A DNA stretch of 64,000 nucleotides from Agromyces atrinae (GCF_013407835.1 NZ_JACCBI010000001.1:2666001-2730000); one strand, 5' to 3'; shown: positions 41,141-50,602, counted from the stretch's first letter. Program-made: numbers and translations. Notes: generated by a model not told the origin, from the sequence alone.

Positions 41141-42781
41141 GTGCAGAAGCCACTCGCGGGTCTGACACGGAAGAACGTGGGCCGTGAACTCACGGCCGGG
41201 GTCACTCTCCTCGCGATCGCTATACCTCTGAACATCGGGTACGCCCAGATCGCCGGGCTGCCCCCGACGGCGGGCCTCTACGCCCTTATCGTTCCGACGA
41301 TCGTCTACGCCCTCGTGGTCTCGTCGCGTCAGGTGGTCGCATCGCCGGATGCCGCGGCCGCGGCTCTCGTCGCGTCGTCGATCGGTGGCCTCGCCGCCGC
41401 GGGCAGCGCCGACTACGCGACCCTCGCGCTCGCGCAGGCGATCCTCTGCGGCGCGATGTTCCTGCTCCTCGCGTTCTTCAAGCTCGGCTTCCTCGCGAAC
41501 TTCCTCTCGAAGCCGATCCTCGTCGGCTTCGTCGGCGGCCTCGCCCTCGACATCCTCGTCAGCCAGATCGCGAAGATGCTCGGGGTGAAGATCGACTCGG
41601 GGGGCGAGTTCGTCGACAAGGTCGTGGGGCTCGTCACGGGCCTCGGCACGACCAACCTCATCTCGCTCGCGATCTCCGTCGTCGCCGTCGTCATCCTCCT
41701 CCTCGGCAAGCGGTTCGCGCGGGCGATCCCGTGGGCGCTCGTCGTGCTCGTCGCGGCGACGATCGCGGTCGTCCTCGCCGATCTGGATGACGCGGGCGTC
41801 TCCGTTCTCGGAGAAGTACCCGCCGGCCCGCCCGCACTCACGTGGCCCGTCATCGACTGGGCGACGTGGCTGCTGCTCATCCCGTCGGCGATCGCGCTCA
41901 CGCTCGTGACGACCGCCGAGGGCCTCCTCGTCTCGCGGTCGTACGGCGAGAAGCGCGGCTACCCCACGAGCCCCAATCGTGACCTCTTCGCCTTCGGGCT
42001 CGGCAACATCGCGGCGGGTGCGAGCGGTTCGTTCGCCGTCGGCTCGTCGACCTCACGTACTGCCGCGATGGACCAGGCGGGCTCCCGCACGCAGCTGCCC
42101 TCGCTCGTGCTCGCCGTCGGCACGTTGCTGCTCCTGCTCTTCGGAACGGCGCTCCTCGCCGACATCCCCTCGCCCGCCATCGGGGCGATCGTCGGCGTCG
42201 CGATCCTGCCGCTCCTCGGAATCCGCGACTTCGCGATGCTGTGGCGCGTCGACCGGTTCGAGTTCGCGATCGGCGCCGTGTGCTTCCTCGTCACGCTCTT
42301 CGTCGGCTCGATCCCCGGCATCGTCGTCGCGTTCGTGCTCGCTCTCATCAACCTCGCGAAGCGCGCGGCGAACCCCGCGATCGACGTGCTGCGCGGCGAC
42401 GGCGAACCGGGCGACTCCCTGCTCGAGCAGGCGCCCACGGGTGAGACGACGGCACCCGGCGTCATCGTCGTGCGCCTTGCCGCTCCGCTGTTCTTCGCCA
42501 ACGGATCGGTCTTCTCCGATGCGGTGAAGACCGCGATCGGCGCCGCTCCCGCGGGCCAGGTGCACCACCTCGTCATCGACATGGAGGCGGTCACCGACAT
42601 CGACGTGACGGGTGCCGAGGCGTTCGAGTCGCTCACGCGGTGGCTCACCGATCAGCAGATCTCGCTCGCGTTCAGCCGTGTCCGCCCGGAGGCCCTCGCT
42701 CGTCTCGATAGTCTGGGGCTACGCGGTGACGCACGCGTGTACGACACCAACCGGGCCGCACTCGCGGCGCTTGCGGCGTAG
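41141..42781 (+). CDS. SulP family inorganic anion transporter with STAS domain
   Basis: A 546-aa transporter. The membrane part begins GVTLLAIAIPLNIGYAQIAGLPPTAGLY and contains GGLALDILVSQIAKML; the C-terminal STAS domain (about 425-545) has VIDMEAVTDIDVTGAEAFESL. SulP proteins carry sulfate, bicarbonate or other anions. The GTG at 41141 has GGAGGGG upstream. It follows the alkylsulfatase, suggesting sulfate handling, though substrate cannot be read from sequence. Confidence 0.92.
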   Translation: MQKPLAGLTRKNVGRELTAGVTLLAIAIPLNIGYAQIAGLPPTAGLYALIVPTIVYALVVSSRQVVASPDAAAAALVASSIGGLAAAGSADYATLALAQAILCGAMFLLLAFFKLGFLANFLSKPILVGFVGGLALDILVSQIAKMLGVKIDSGGEFVDKVVGLVTGLGTTNLISLAISVVAVVILLLGKRFARAIPWALVVLVAATIAVVLADLDDAGVSVLGEVPAGPPALTWPVIDWATWLLLIPSAIALTLVTTAEGLLVSRSYGEKRGYPTSPNRDLFAFGLGNIAAGASGSFAVGSSTSRTAAMDQAGSRTQLPSLVLAVGTLLLLLFGTALLADIPSPAIGAIVGVAILPLLGIRDFAMLWRVDRFEFAIGAVCFLVTLFVGSIPGIVVAFVLALINLAKRAANPAIDVLRGDGEPGDSLLEQAPTGETTAPGVIVVRLAAPLFFANGSVFSDAVKTAIGAAPAGQVHHLVIDMEAVTDIDVTGAEAFESLTRWLTDQQISLAFSRVRPEALARLDSLGLRGDARVYDTNRAALAALAA

Positions 42782-42791
42782 GGGGCACGTC

Positions 42792-43463
42792 ATGGGATCG
42801 ATCATCGGCGACATCCTGCCGCTCGCGCTCGGCATCGCGATCAGTCCGATCCCGATCATCGCAGCGATCCTCATGCTGCTCTCGCCGAAGGCGCGCGGAA
42901 CGAGCGTCGGGTTCCTCGCCGGCTGGGTCATCGGCATCGTCGTCGCGATCGTCGTCTTCACGCTCCTCGGAGCGATCCTCCCCGCGACCGACGACGACGC
43001 GTCGAAGCCCATCGCGGGGGCGATCAAGATCGTGCTCGGTCTCCTCCTCCTGCTCCTCGCGCTCAAGCAGTGGCGTTCGCGGCCTCACGGTGACAGCGAA
43101 CCCGCCCTTCCGAAATGGATGTCGGCGATCGATTCGATGACGGCGGTGCGGGCGTTCCTGCTGGCGTTCCTCCTCGCGGCGGTCAACCCGAAGAACCTCC
43201 TGATGGCGGCGTCGGCGGGCATCGTCATCGGGTCGGCGGGCGAGAGCGCGGGCGCGTCGACCGTGGCGATCGTCATCTTCACGCTCATCGCGGCGAGCTC
43301 AGTCGCCCTGCCCGTCATCGCCTACCTCGTCGCCGCGCAGAAGATGGCGGCGCCCCTCGAGTCGCTCCGCGGCTGGCTCGTGCACAACAACGCGACCGTG
43401 ATGTCGGTGCTGCTGCTCGTCATCGGCGTCGTCGTCATCGGCAAGGGCATCGGGAGCTTCTGA
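42792..43463 (+). CDS. GAP (Sap-like) family membrane protein
   Basis: A 223-aa membrane protein with six hydrophobic helices: GDILPLALGIAISPIPIIAAILMLLSPKAR and FLLAFLLAAVNPKNLLMAASAG. It belongs to the GAP or Sap family, related to the mycobacterial sulfolipid-addressing protein. The ATG at 42792 follows the SulP stop by 10 bases and a GGGGG ribosome site. The role in this organism is unknown. Confidence 0.8.
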   Translation: MGSIIGDILPLALGIAISPIPIIAAILMLLSPKARGTSVGFLAGWVIGIVVAIVVFTLLGAILPATDDDASKPIAGAIKIVLGLLLLLLALKQWRSRPHGDSEPALPKWMSAIDSMTAVRAFLLAFLLAAVNPKNLLMAASAGIVIGSAGESAGASTVAIVIFTLIAASSVALPVIAYLVAAQKMAAPLESLRGWLVHNNATVMSVLLLVIGVVVIGKGIGSF

Positions 43464-44569
43464 TCTCGCCGACGCTCCGCACCCTGCTCGGCCTCGCGGC
43501 CGCGGTCGTTGCGCTCGCGGGTCTGCACGTCGCGCGCGACGTGGTCGGGCCGCTCGCGCTCGCCGCGGTCATCGTCATCATCGTGCACCCCGTGCGGCGC
43601 CCTCTCGAGCGACGGGGCTGGCCGCGCTGGGCCGCCACGACGGCCGTCATCGTCGTCGCCTACGTCATCCTCGCCGCGCTCGCCGCCCTGCTCGCCTTCG
43701 CCGGATTCCAGTTCGCCCGCCTCGTCGCCGACTACGTCGACGACCTGCAGCGTCTCGCCGACGACGTCATCGCGTGGCTCGCGACGATCGGCTTCGATCA
43801 GCAGGGGGCTGACGCCGCGGCATCCTGGTTGCAACCCTCGACGCTGCTCGGCCTCGCGAGTTCGATCAGCGGTGCCGTGCTCGCCGTCGCGACGGCCTTC
43901 TTCTTCGTGCTCGCCTACGTCATCTTCATGGCCGCCGACGGTGCGCGCTACGACCGCGCGAGCGAGGTCTTCGGTGAGGAGCGCCGCCCGACGCTCGAGC
44001 GCTTCGGCCGGTTCAACTCGGGCGTACGCCGCTACTTCGTCGTCAACGCCTCGTTCGGCGCCGTCGTGGCGATCATCGACGGACTCGCGCTCTGGGCGAT
44101 CGGTGTGCCTGCACCCGCCGTGTGGGCCGTGCTCGCATTCGTCACCAACTTCATCCCGAACATCGGCTTCGTGCTGGGTCTCGTTCCTCCCGTCATCCTC
44201 GCCCTCGTCGTCGGCGGGTGGCCGCTCGCCCTCGCCGTCATCGCGATCTACTGCGTCGTGAACGTTGTGCTGCAGGTCCTCGTGCAGCCGAAGTTCGTGA
44301 GCGACGCCGTGAACCTCAGCCTCACACTGAGCTTCTTCTCGGTCATCTTCTGGACGTTCGTGATCGGCCCGCTCGGCGCCATCCTCTCGATTCCGCTCAC
44401 GCTCTTCGTGCGCGCGCTCGTGCTCGAGGGCGATCCCGACGCCCGCTGGTTGCGCTGGCTGTCGGGCGACCGCGTCGACGTTCACCCGCCCGACCCTGTC
44501 GCTCCAGCCCCGCCGGTGCTAGCGTCCGACGCAGAGACCCCGAGCCCCACCACGAGAACGGACGACTGA
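43460..44569 (+). CDS. AI-2E (PerM) family transporter with a probable CTG start
   Basis: The product is about 369 aa. It has the AI-2E family pattern: two N-terminal helices (TLRTLLGLAAAVVALAGL, PLALAAVIVIIVHPVRRPLERRG), the long coiled region, and NFIPNIGFVLGLVPPVILAL. No ATG, GTG or TTG is found between the previous stop and the first helix. CTG at 43460 overlaps the GAP stop as CTGA; the next GTG (43541) would delete the first helix. The solute is unknown; some relatives transport quorum signals or act as antiporters. Confidence 0.8.
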   Translation: MISPTLRTLLGLAAAVVALAGLHVARDVVGPLALAAVIVIIVHPVRRPLERRGWPRWAATTAVIVVAYVILAALAALLAFAGFQFARLVADYVDDLQRLADDVIAWLATIGFDQQGADAAASWLQPSTLLGLASSISGAVLAVATAFFFVLAYVIFMAADGARYDRASEVFGEERRPTLERFGRFNSGVRRYFVVNASFGAVVAIIDGLALWAIGVPAPAVWAVLAFVTNFIPNIGFVLGLVPPVILALVVGGWPLALAVIAIYCVVNVVLQVLVQPKFVSDAVNLSLTLSFFSVIFWTFVIGPLGAILSIPLTLFVRALVLEGDPDARWLRWLSGDRVDVHPPDPVAPAPPVLASDAETPSPTTRTDD

Positions 44570-45009
44570 TGGCCGACTTCGAGTACGGACCTGTTGAGAT
44601 CTACGTCATCGCCACGGAGGGGGAGAGACCCGACGATGCGACGTTCGCCGAGCTGGCACGCCTCATCGACGGCGACCTCGTGCGCCTCCTCGATCTCGTG
44701 ATCGTCTCCAAGAGCGCGGAGGGCGACGTCACCGTCGTCGAGATCGAAGACCTCGGCGACGAGGTCGACATCGAGGTGCTCGAACTCGAAGCCGGCGGTC
44801 TCGTCGGCGAGGAGGACATCGACGAGGTCGCCCCGCTCATCGAACCGGGATCGTCGGCGGCCATCGTCGCGCTCGAGCTCGTGTGGGCGAAGCAGCTCGC
44901 CTCGACGCTCGCCGCGTCCGGCGCCGTCGTGCTGAGCACCGAGCGCATCCCCGCGCCCATCGTCAACGCCGTCCTCGCCGAGGCGAGCGACGCCGAGCAG
45001 GAGGACTGA
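44569..45009 (+). CDS. DUF6325/DUF1269-like protein
   Basis: A 146-aa soluble acidic protein with a repeated beta-alpha pattern: VEIYVIATEGERPDD, VRLLDLVIVSKSAEGDVTVVEIED, and a C-terminal ALELVWAKQLASTLAASGAVVLSTERIPAPIV. It resembles proteins labelled DUF6325 or DUF1269 in actinobacteria. The ATG overlaps the AI-2E stop (TGATG). The function is unknown. Confidence 0.75.
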   Translation: MADFEYGPVEIYVIATEGERPDDATFAELARLIDGDLVRLLDLVIVSKSAEGDVTVVEIEDLGDEVDIEVLELEAGGLVGEEDIDEVAPLIEPGSSAAIVALELVWAKQLASTLAASGAVVLSTERIPAPIVNAVLAEASDAEQED

Positions 45010-45010
45010 G

Positions 45011-45322
45011 ATGCCGCTTTTCCGCAGGGTAGGACGCCCCGGACTCATCGGCCTCGCGGCCCGCACCGCCGTCGTCGCGGGAACGGCGACCGCCGTCTCG
45101 GGCGGCATGGCCCGTCGCCAGCAGAGCCGAGCGGCCGAGCAGGCCGAGGCCGCCGCGTACGAGCAGCAGCAGTATGCGCAGGCGCCCGCGCCTGCCGCTG
45201 CCGCCCCGGCTGCCGGGGGAGTCGACATCGTCGCCGAACTCCAGAAGCTCGGCGCCCTGCACCAGCAGGGCCTCTTGGATGACGCGGAGTTCGCCGCGGC
45301 CAAGGCACGTCTGCTCGGCTGA
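45011..45322 (+). CDS. SHOCT-domain small protein
   Basis: A 103-aa product. After a basic/Ala-rich N-terminal helix and a Gln/Ala/Pro linker, the C-terminal ~30 residues match the SHOCT domain (VAELQKLGALHQQGLLDDAEFAAAKARLL). It starts 1 base after the DUF6325 stop, and such pairs recur in actinobacteria. SHOCT domains probably mediate oligomerisation; the function is unknown. Confidence 0.85.
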   Translation: MPLFRRVGRPGLIGLAARTAVVAGTATAVSGGMARRQQSRAAEQAEAAAYEQQQYAQAPAPAAAAPAAGGVDIVAELQKLGALHQQGLLDDAEFAAAKARLLG

Positions 45323-45371
45323 GCCGAGAGCTCAGGCCTGCTCGACGATCGCTGAGCGTACGTCGCTCCAC

Positions 45372-45439
45372 CGAGAATCGCCGTTCGTGTCGAGAGTCGC
45401 CGCTCTATCGGGTCATCTCGACGCGAACGGCGATTCTCG
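45372..45439. repeat. Long palindrome between convergent genes
   Basis: cgagaatcgccgttcg (45372-45387) pairs perfectly with cgaacggcgattctcg (45424-45439). Through tgt/acg and cgaga/tctcg the stem reaches 24 bp (45372-45395 with 45416-45439, one G-U pair), with a 20-base loop. It lies between the SHOCT and TPR gene stops and may terminate both. Confidence 0.7.
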
Positions 45440-45455
45440 ATGCGAGGGGTGCGTG

Positions 45456-48260
45456 TCAGGCCTGCTCGGCGATCGCGCGGGCCTCGGCGGCCTCGTCGAG
45501 GCGACCGAGCGACTCGAGTGCATCGCCGAGCTCGAGGGCGGCGACGCCGCGCAACTCGGGAATCGCCTCCTCGCGCTCGAGCGCCGCACGGTAGATCGGC
45601 ACGGCGTCGGCGACGCGATCGGACTGCGCGAGCATGCGGGCCGCCGTGAGCTCGGCGCCCGCCGCACTCGCCGGGTCGCCCGCCTGCGCGTACCGGTCGG
45701 CCGCGGTGAGCGCGACCGGGATCGCCTCGTCGACGCGGCCGAGCGAACTGAGTGCGCGCGCACGCGAGTCGGTCACGTCGGCGATGAGCCAGTGCGCCTC
45801 GTGCTCGGCGGCGATCCGCTCGATCTCGTCGAACGTCTCGAGCGCGGCCTCCTGCCCCGCACTCGCCTGCGCGATGCCGTAGCCGTGCAGCACGTCGGTG
45901 AGGAGTCCTGCGTCCTCGGGCGTCTCACGCGCGGCGGTGGCCGCGGCCGAGAGCGATTCGAGCGCGTCATCCGTCTCGCCGAAGCGGCCGAGCAGTCGCC
46001 CCTGCATCGCGCCGGCGCGCGCCGCCCCGCGTGAATCACCGCCCTCGGTGAAGAGCTCGACCGCAGCGCCCCAGGCGCCGACGGCGTTGCCGTACTGCTC
46101 ATCGGCGTGCAGCGCCTGACCGAGCCACAGCAGCGTCTCGCCGCGCGACGCGGCCTCGATGCCGGCCTCGGTCTCCTGCTCGTAGACGTCCTGCAGCACC
46201 TCGATCGACTCGGCCGCGTGACCCGCGCCGAGCAGCGAGCGGCCGAATGCGAAACCGAGACCGGTCGCCGGCTGGTCGAGCAGCTCCGACTGGCGCACCG
46301 CGAAACGGAAGCGGTTGACGGCCTCGTCGGGCTCGCCGGCATCGGTCCAGAGGGCAGCGGCGAGGGCCGTCGCGTCGACGACGGCGGGGCGGATGTCGAG
46401 TTCGGTGAAGATGCGCGTCGCCGAATCGGCCGCGCGAGCGCCCGACGCGAAGTCGCCCGAGCCGCCGAGGATGCGGGCACGCGTGAGCAGCGAGAGGCCG
46501 CGCTCGCCGTCGCCCGGCTCGAGCGCATCGAGCTGGTCGAGGGTCGCGAGTGCGGCCTCGATGTCGTCGTCGGCGACCTCGCAGCGCGCGAGGAAGTGCA
46601 GGGAGGCGCGCACGCCACGCGGCGACTCGCCCGCGAAGAACCCGTCGGCCGCGGCCCCGGCGAGACGCTTGGCTCCGTCGGGCTCGCCCGTCGAGACGAG
46701 GAGCATGGCGAGGCTCAGACGGATGTCGGCGACGACGTCGGGCGGAGTCTCGGGTGCGATGTTCGCCAGTTCGTGTTCGAGCGCGGCACGGTCACTCGGC
46801 TCGGTGCGGCCAAAGACGGCGAGGCCGACGCGCTCCTCGAGTGCCGCCTGGTGCTCGCGCCCGTTGTCGCGGAGTGACGCGATGCGGGCGGGCAGAGCCG
46901 CTTCGGCGGCCTCCAGGTCGCCCGAGTTCACGAGGTACCCGATCGTGAGCGAGTGCATCTCGTCGCGGTCGCGGCCCGTCGCACCCTCGAGTGCACGGCG
47001 AGCGGCCTCGATCGCGGGCACACCGAGGCCCGCCATGGCGAGGTCGCGGGCGCGATCGGTCCAGCCCGCGGCATCCGTCGGTTCGGGGCGCGAGACGGGG
47101 GCGGGAAGGAAGGTGTCGGTGTTGATCGGCACGTCGTAGGTCGTCTCGGCGAGCGCCTTCGCGGCCGAGATGCGCCCGGCGAAGTAGTCGTTGCCGTTGC
47201 GGGCGTCGAACGCGTCAGCGAGCCGTGCGGCGGCTGCCCACGCGGCGACGCCGAGATCGGCGGCCGTCCACGTGCCGTCGTGTTCGCCGAAGAAGGCGAC
47301 GAGGCCCGGAGCGTCGGCGCCGCGAACGACGGCATCGCCGTGGCCCGCCCGCTCGACAGCATCGAGCAGGACGCCGATCGCGACGAGCGCCGAGAAGTGG
47401 CCTGCGGCGTTCAGTCCGTCGTGGGCGAGCCACCCGATGTGGCGCTCGAGCAGGGCCAGTCCGCGGGCCTCGTTGCCCGTGACGGCGCAGAAGACGAGGT
47501 GGTTCGCGACGATGTCGAGCTTGTCGGGGTTGTCGCGCGCGAGTCGGTAGCTGCGCACGTGCGCCTGCTTGGCATCGGCATCGCGGCCCGCGCGCAGGTA
47601 CGGCAGCATCGCGCGCGAGAGGGCGTGCTCGGGCTCGTCGCCGCAGCTGAAGTCGCCCTCGATCATCTCCTCGACGAGGGTGATCGCCTCGGCGTCGCGG
47701 TTCGTCTCGATGAAGAAGCCGCTCGACTGGCTGCGCACGCACGCGTCGCAGTGGCTGTACTCGTCGCGCGGCATTCCGGCGAGTTCGACGCGCCACTTCT
47801 CGGCCTCGTCGATGCGGCCGTTGACCCACGCGTCCTCGAAGCGCGACATGATCACGCCGCTCTGGCTCACGCCGGCGCGCGAGTAGTGCTCGTGCATGTC
47901 GTGGAGCACGGCATCGATCTGCTCGCGCGAGAAGATCGGCGACGCGCCGAGGGTGCCCGCCATCCACTTGTACTGCCACAGCAGGTCGGCGCCGCCGTTG
48001 CCGATGTCGAGGGGGAACCGCTCGGGATCGGAGTCGTGCTTCGCGAGGCACCACGCGAACGACGCGAGCATCGCATCGGTGTCGCCCGATTGGTTTGCCG
48101 AGCCCGTGAGGCGCATGCGCGCGCGGTACTCGAGCTTCTCGTCGCCCGCCTCGACCGCGAGGGCGATGGCCTCGTCGACGAGGGCGCGCTCGGCAGGGCC
48201 GAACGGCGTCTGGTCGATCTCCTCGAAGAGCTCTTTGATGCGGCGGGTCGTCTTGCTCAT
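45456..48260 (-). CDS. Large TPR-like protein coupled to the HSP90 gene
   Basis: The product is 934 aa, soluble, with no signal peptide. It is mostly pairs of Ala-rich helices in a TPR-like pattern: for example DAALESLSAAATAARETPEDAG-type units, ADAVPIYRAALEREEAIPEL and ALELGDALESLGRLDEAAEA. The N-terminal ~200 residues are different and include a CxxC pair in HCDAC. The ATG at 48260 overlaps the HSP90 stop by ATGA, so the two proteins are made together. A partner role with HSP90 is inference; no eukaryotic-type clamp partner motif is present. Confidence 0.78.
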   Translation of the reverse strand: MSKTTRRIKELFEEIDQTPFGPAERALVDEAIALAVEAGDEKLEYRARMRLTGSANQSGDTDAMLASFAWCLAKHDSDPERFPLDIGNGGADLLWQYKWMAGTLGASPIFSREQIDAVLHDMHEHYSRAGVSQSGVIMSRFEDAWVNGRIDEAEKWRVELAGMPRDEYSHCDACVRSQSSGFFIETNRDAEAITLVEEMIEGDFSCGDEPEHALSRAMLPYLRAGRDADAKQAHVRSYRLARDNPDKLDIVANHLVFCAVTGNEARGLALLERHIGWLAHDGLNAAGHFSALVAIGVLLDAVERAGHGDAVVRGADAPGLVAFFGEHDGTWTAADLGVAAWAAAARLADAFDARNGNDYFAGRISAAKALAETTYDVPINTDTFLPAPVSRPEPTDAAGWTDRARDLAMAGLGVPAIEAARRALEGATGRDRDEMHSLTIGYLVNSGDLEAAEAALPARIASLRDNGREHQAALEERVGLAVFGRTEPSDRAALEHELANIAPETPPDVVADIRLSLAMLLVSTGEPDGAKRLAGAAADGFFAGESPRGVRASLHFLARCEVADDDIEAALATLDQLDALEPGDGERGLSLLTRARILGGSGDFASGARAADSATRIFTELDIRPAVVDATALAAALWTDAGEPDEAVNRFRFAVRQSELLDQPATGLGFAFGRSLLGAGHAAESIEVLQDVYEQETEAGIEAASRGETLLWLGQALHADEQYGNAVGAWGAAVELFTEGGDSRGAARAGAMQGRLLGRFGETDDALESLSAAATAARETPEDAGLLTDVLHGYGIAQASAGQEAALETFDEIERIAAEHEAHWLIADVTDSRARALSSLGRVDEAIPVALTAADRYAQAGDPASAAGAELTAARMLAQSDRVADAVPIYRAALEREEAIPELRGVAALELGDALESLGRLDEAAEARAIAEQA

Positions 48261-50101
48261 GCTGGCCTGTCTGTATCGGGGGACGGCGCGGGCTCGGTGA
48301 GGCCCACGCTCAGTTGGATGAGATCGCCGAGCGCCGTCGTCATGAGGGCGCGGTCGGCGACGGCGAGGGGGCGGTGCCCGGCGAGGAGCGCCTGCACATA
48401 GAGGAGGTGAACGGAACGCGCGAACACGGCGTCGTCGTCGACGGCCGCGAGCTGGCGCACGACGGGCGTGTTCCAGTTGAGGCAGAGGCGTGCGACGGCG
48501 TCGGGTCGGTTCTCGGCCGCGCGCGACGCGTTCACGAAGTCGTCGACCTGGCTGAGCACGCCGCCCCACAGGCCGCTGCTCGCGCCGCGCGCCCGCGAGC
48601 GGTCGATGCGACGGAACACGGCGTCGTCGGCGACGTAGAGCGCAGGCAGGTCGTGCGGCTCGTACCCGCGGACGACGGCGCGGCACTCGACGGACGCGAG
48701 GGCGAGCGTCGCGCGGTCTTCGAGCCGGACGGCGGCGTCGCGTTCGGCGAGGGGAGGCTCGGCGAGGCGGTCGAGTTCGTCGGCGACATCCACGCGCTGC
48801 GCGGTGACGCCCTCGAACAGGGTGGGGAGGAGGCGGGCGATCTCGCTGTCGTAGACGTAGCCGCCGTTGACGATCGGTCGGTCCGAGCGGGCGAAGCTCG
48901 CGAGCTGCCGGAACTCGTCGACCGTCTCGGCGTAGCGCACTTCGGGGAAGCGGCGCACGAGAGTGTCGATCGTCATGCGTCCCGCGCTCGTCTCGACCGA
49001 GAGCCACTTCGTGATGAACCGCGCGAGCTCGTCGTCGTGCAGGACGAGCGCCTTGAGGGCGATGTCGTGCGTCGCGACGAACTGCGAGAGCAGGTGCGGG
49101 GCCTGCAGGCCGAGCTCCATGACCCAGCGGCGGAGCGTCGCTCCGATCTCGGCGCGCGTGTACTCGAGCGATTCGTCGTCGACGAGCGACTCACGGCTCG
49201 CGGTGGGGCTGAGGCCCGTCGAGTCGATCACGGTGCGCACGAAGAACGCCCACTCGGGCAGCACGTCGTCGATGCGCTCACCGAGGAGCATGCGCCCGAG
49301 ATAGACGCGGCTCGCCTGCCGTGCACCGGGCGGGGGAGAGAAGGGCAGCACATACGCGTATCCGCGCGTCCCCGTCGCCGGCACATCGATCTCGATCGCG
49401 TCGAACGGCTCGGCGCCGAGCAGGTCGCGACCGTACGCGAGCGTGTCGTCGGGCGATCCGCCGAGGAACGGGGCGTCGCGCGTGATGACCTCGACCCCGC
49501 CGCCCGGCAGGTCGACGCGCACGGGAACGGGCAGGAACTCGCCGAACGTCGTCGCGAGCGACAGCACCGAGGCGGTCGTCAGCAGATCGGACTGGTCGAA
49601 CCGGGGCGTCAGGTGCACGCTCGTGCCGATCGGTAGCTCGTCGGTCACCTCGCGCACGCTGAACGTGCCGTCGCCGAGGCCGACCCACTCGACCGCGGCG
49701 CCTCCGCGCGCGCTCCGCGAACGGATGACGATGCGGTCGGCGACCATGAAGCAGCTGAGCAGGCCGATGCCGAACTGACCGAGGTAGTCGCTGCGCGGCA
49801 GGTCGAAGATGTCGCGCTTCGACGAGCGGCCGACCGTCGACAGCAGTTCGGTCATCTCGCTCGCGGTGAGGCCGATGCCGTCATCCCGCAGCACGAACTC
49901 GCCGTCACCCGCGTCGAGCGGGGTGATCCGGATGCCGCGGGCGGAGTCTCCCCCGTCGAACTCGGCGCGTGCCGTGAGGGCGTCGCGACCGTTCTGCAGG
50001 AGTTCGCGCAGGAACACGCGAGGGCTCGAGTAGATGTGTCGGCTCAGCAGATCGACGACGCCGCGCAGGTCGACCTGGAACGGCAGGAGCTCGGAGCTCA
50101 C
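48257..50101 (-). CDS. HSP90-family ATPase (HtpG-related)
   Basis: A 614-aa protein. The ATPase (GHKL) domain has [13 protein letters not shown] (Glu33, Asn37), RDDGIGLT (73-79) and [17 protein letters not shown] (108-124). The middle domain has [20 protein letters not shown] and the catalytic Arg303 in [11 protein letters not shown]. The C-terminal ~200 residues diverge from HtpG and end without MEEVD. The GTG at 50101 overlaps the nitroreductase stop by GTGA. It is a second, divergent HSP90-like gene rather than canonical HtpG. Clients are unknown; the TPR gene follows by ATGA overlap. Confidence 0.88.
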   Translation of the reverse strand: MSSELLPFQVDLRGVVDLLSRHIYSSPRVFLRELLQNGRDALTARAEFDGGDSARGIRITPLDAGDGEFVLRDDGIGLTASEMTELLSTVGRSSKRDIFDLPRSDYLGQFGIGLLSCFMVADRIVIRSRSARGGAAVEWVGLGDGTFSVREVTDELPIGTSVHLTPRFDQSDLLTTASVLSLATTFGEFLPVPVRVDLPGGGVEVITRDAPFLGGSPDDTLAYGRDLLGAEPFDAIEIDVPATGTRGYAYVLPFSPPPGARQASRVYLGRMLLGERIDDVLPEWAFFVRTVIDSTGLSPTASRESLVDDESLEYTRAEIGATLRRWVMELGLQAPHLLSQFVATHDIALKALVLHDDELARFITKWLSVETSAGRMTIDTLVRRFPEVRYAETVDEFRQLASFARSDRPIVNGGYVYDSEIARLLPTLFEGVTAQRVDVADELDRLAEPPLAERDAAVRLEDRATLALASVECRAVVRGYEPHDLPALYVADDAVFRRIDRSRARGASSGLWGGVLSQVDDFVNASRAAENRPDAVARLCLNWNTPVVRQLAAVDDDAVFARSVHLLYVQALLAGHRPLAVADRALMTTALGDLIQLSVGLTEPAPSPDTDRPA

Positions 50102-50535
50102 TCGAACGGAGTCAGGAGGAACAGGGGAATGAGACGGTCGGTCTTCTTCTGGTAGTTCGCGTAGTCGGGCCAGACGGCGACCGCGCGCTCCAGCCACAGG
50201 GCGCGCTCCTCGCCCTCGAGCTCACGGGCGTGGTAGTCGCGCTTGACCGCGCCGTCCTGCAGCTCGACGTGCGGGTTCTTCGTGATGTTGGGGTACCACG
50301 CGGGGTTCTCGGGGGCGCCGCCCTTGGAAGCGACGACCACGTACTGGCCCTCGTGCTCGACACGCATGAGAGCGGTCTTGCGCAGCTTGCCGGTCGCGGC
50401 GCCGACGCTCGTCAGCACGATGATCGGCACACCGCGCATGGTGTTGGCCTCTTGACCGTTCGTCGCCTCGAACGTTTCAGCCTGCTCACGAGCCCATTCG
50501 GATGTGCTCGGTGCGTACTCGCCTTCCAGTGGCAT
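50098..50535 (-). CDS. Deazaflavin (F420)-dependent nitroreductase family protein
   Basis: A 145-aa protein of the Ddn/FDOR group: [50 protein letters not shown]. These use F420 to reduce nitro compounds, quinones or related substrates. The ATG at 50535 has GGGAAGGGAG upstream and is preferred to an in-frame start at 50565. It begins the operon with the HSP90-like and TPR genes. Confidence 0.88.
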   Translation of the reverse strand: MPLEGEYAPSTSEWAREQAETFEATNGQEANTMRGVPIIVLTSVGAATGKLRKTALMRVEHEGQYVVVASKGGAPENPAWYPNITKNPHVELQDGAVKRDYHARELEGEERALWLERAVAVWPDYANYQKKTDRLIPLFLLTPFE

Positions 50536-50602
50536 GTTGCTCCCTTCCCCGTCCAAGAAAACCACACTTTCGGGGGGTACCGCGGCTCTTTAGGCTGGGC
50601 GT

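Noticed and set aside
39213..41168. 651-codon minus-strand frame over the alkylsulfatase
   Set aside because: It is antisense to a well-conserved enzyme, with no domain and no ribosome site.
44482..45303. Minus-strand frame over the DUF6325 and SHOCT genes
   Set aside because: It covers two coupled plus-strand genes and has Ser/Arg-rich noise composition.
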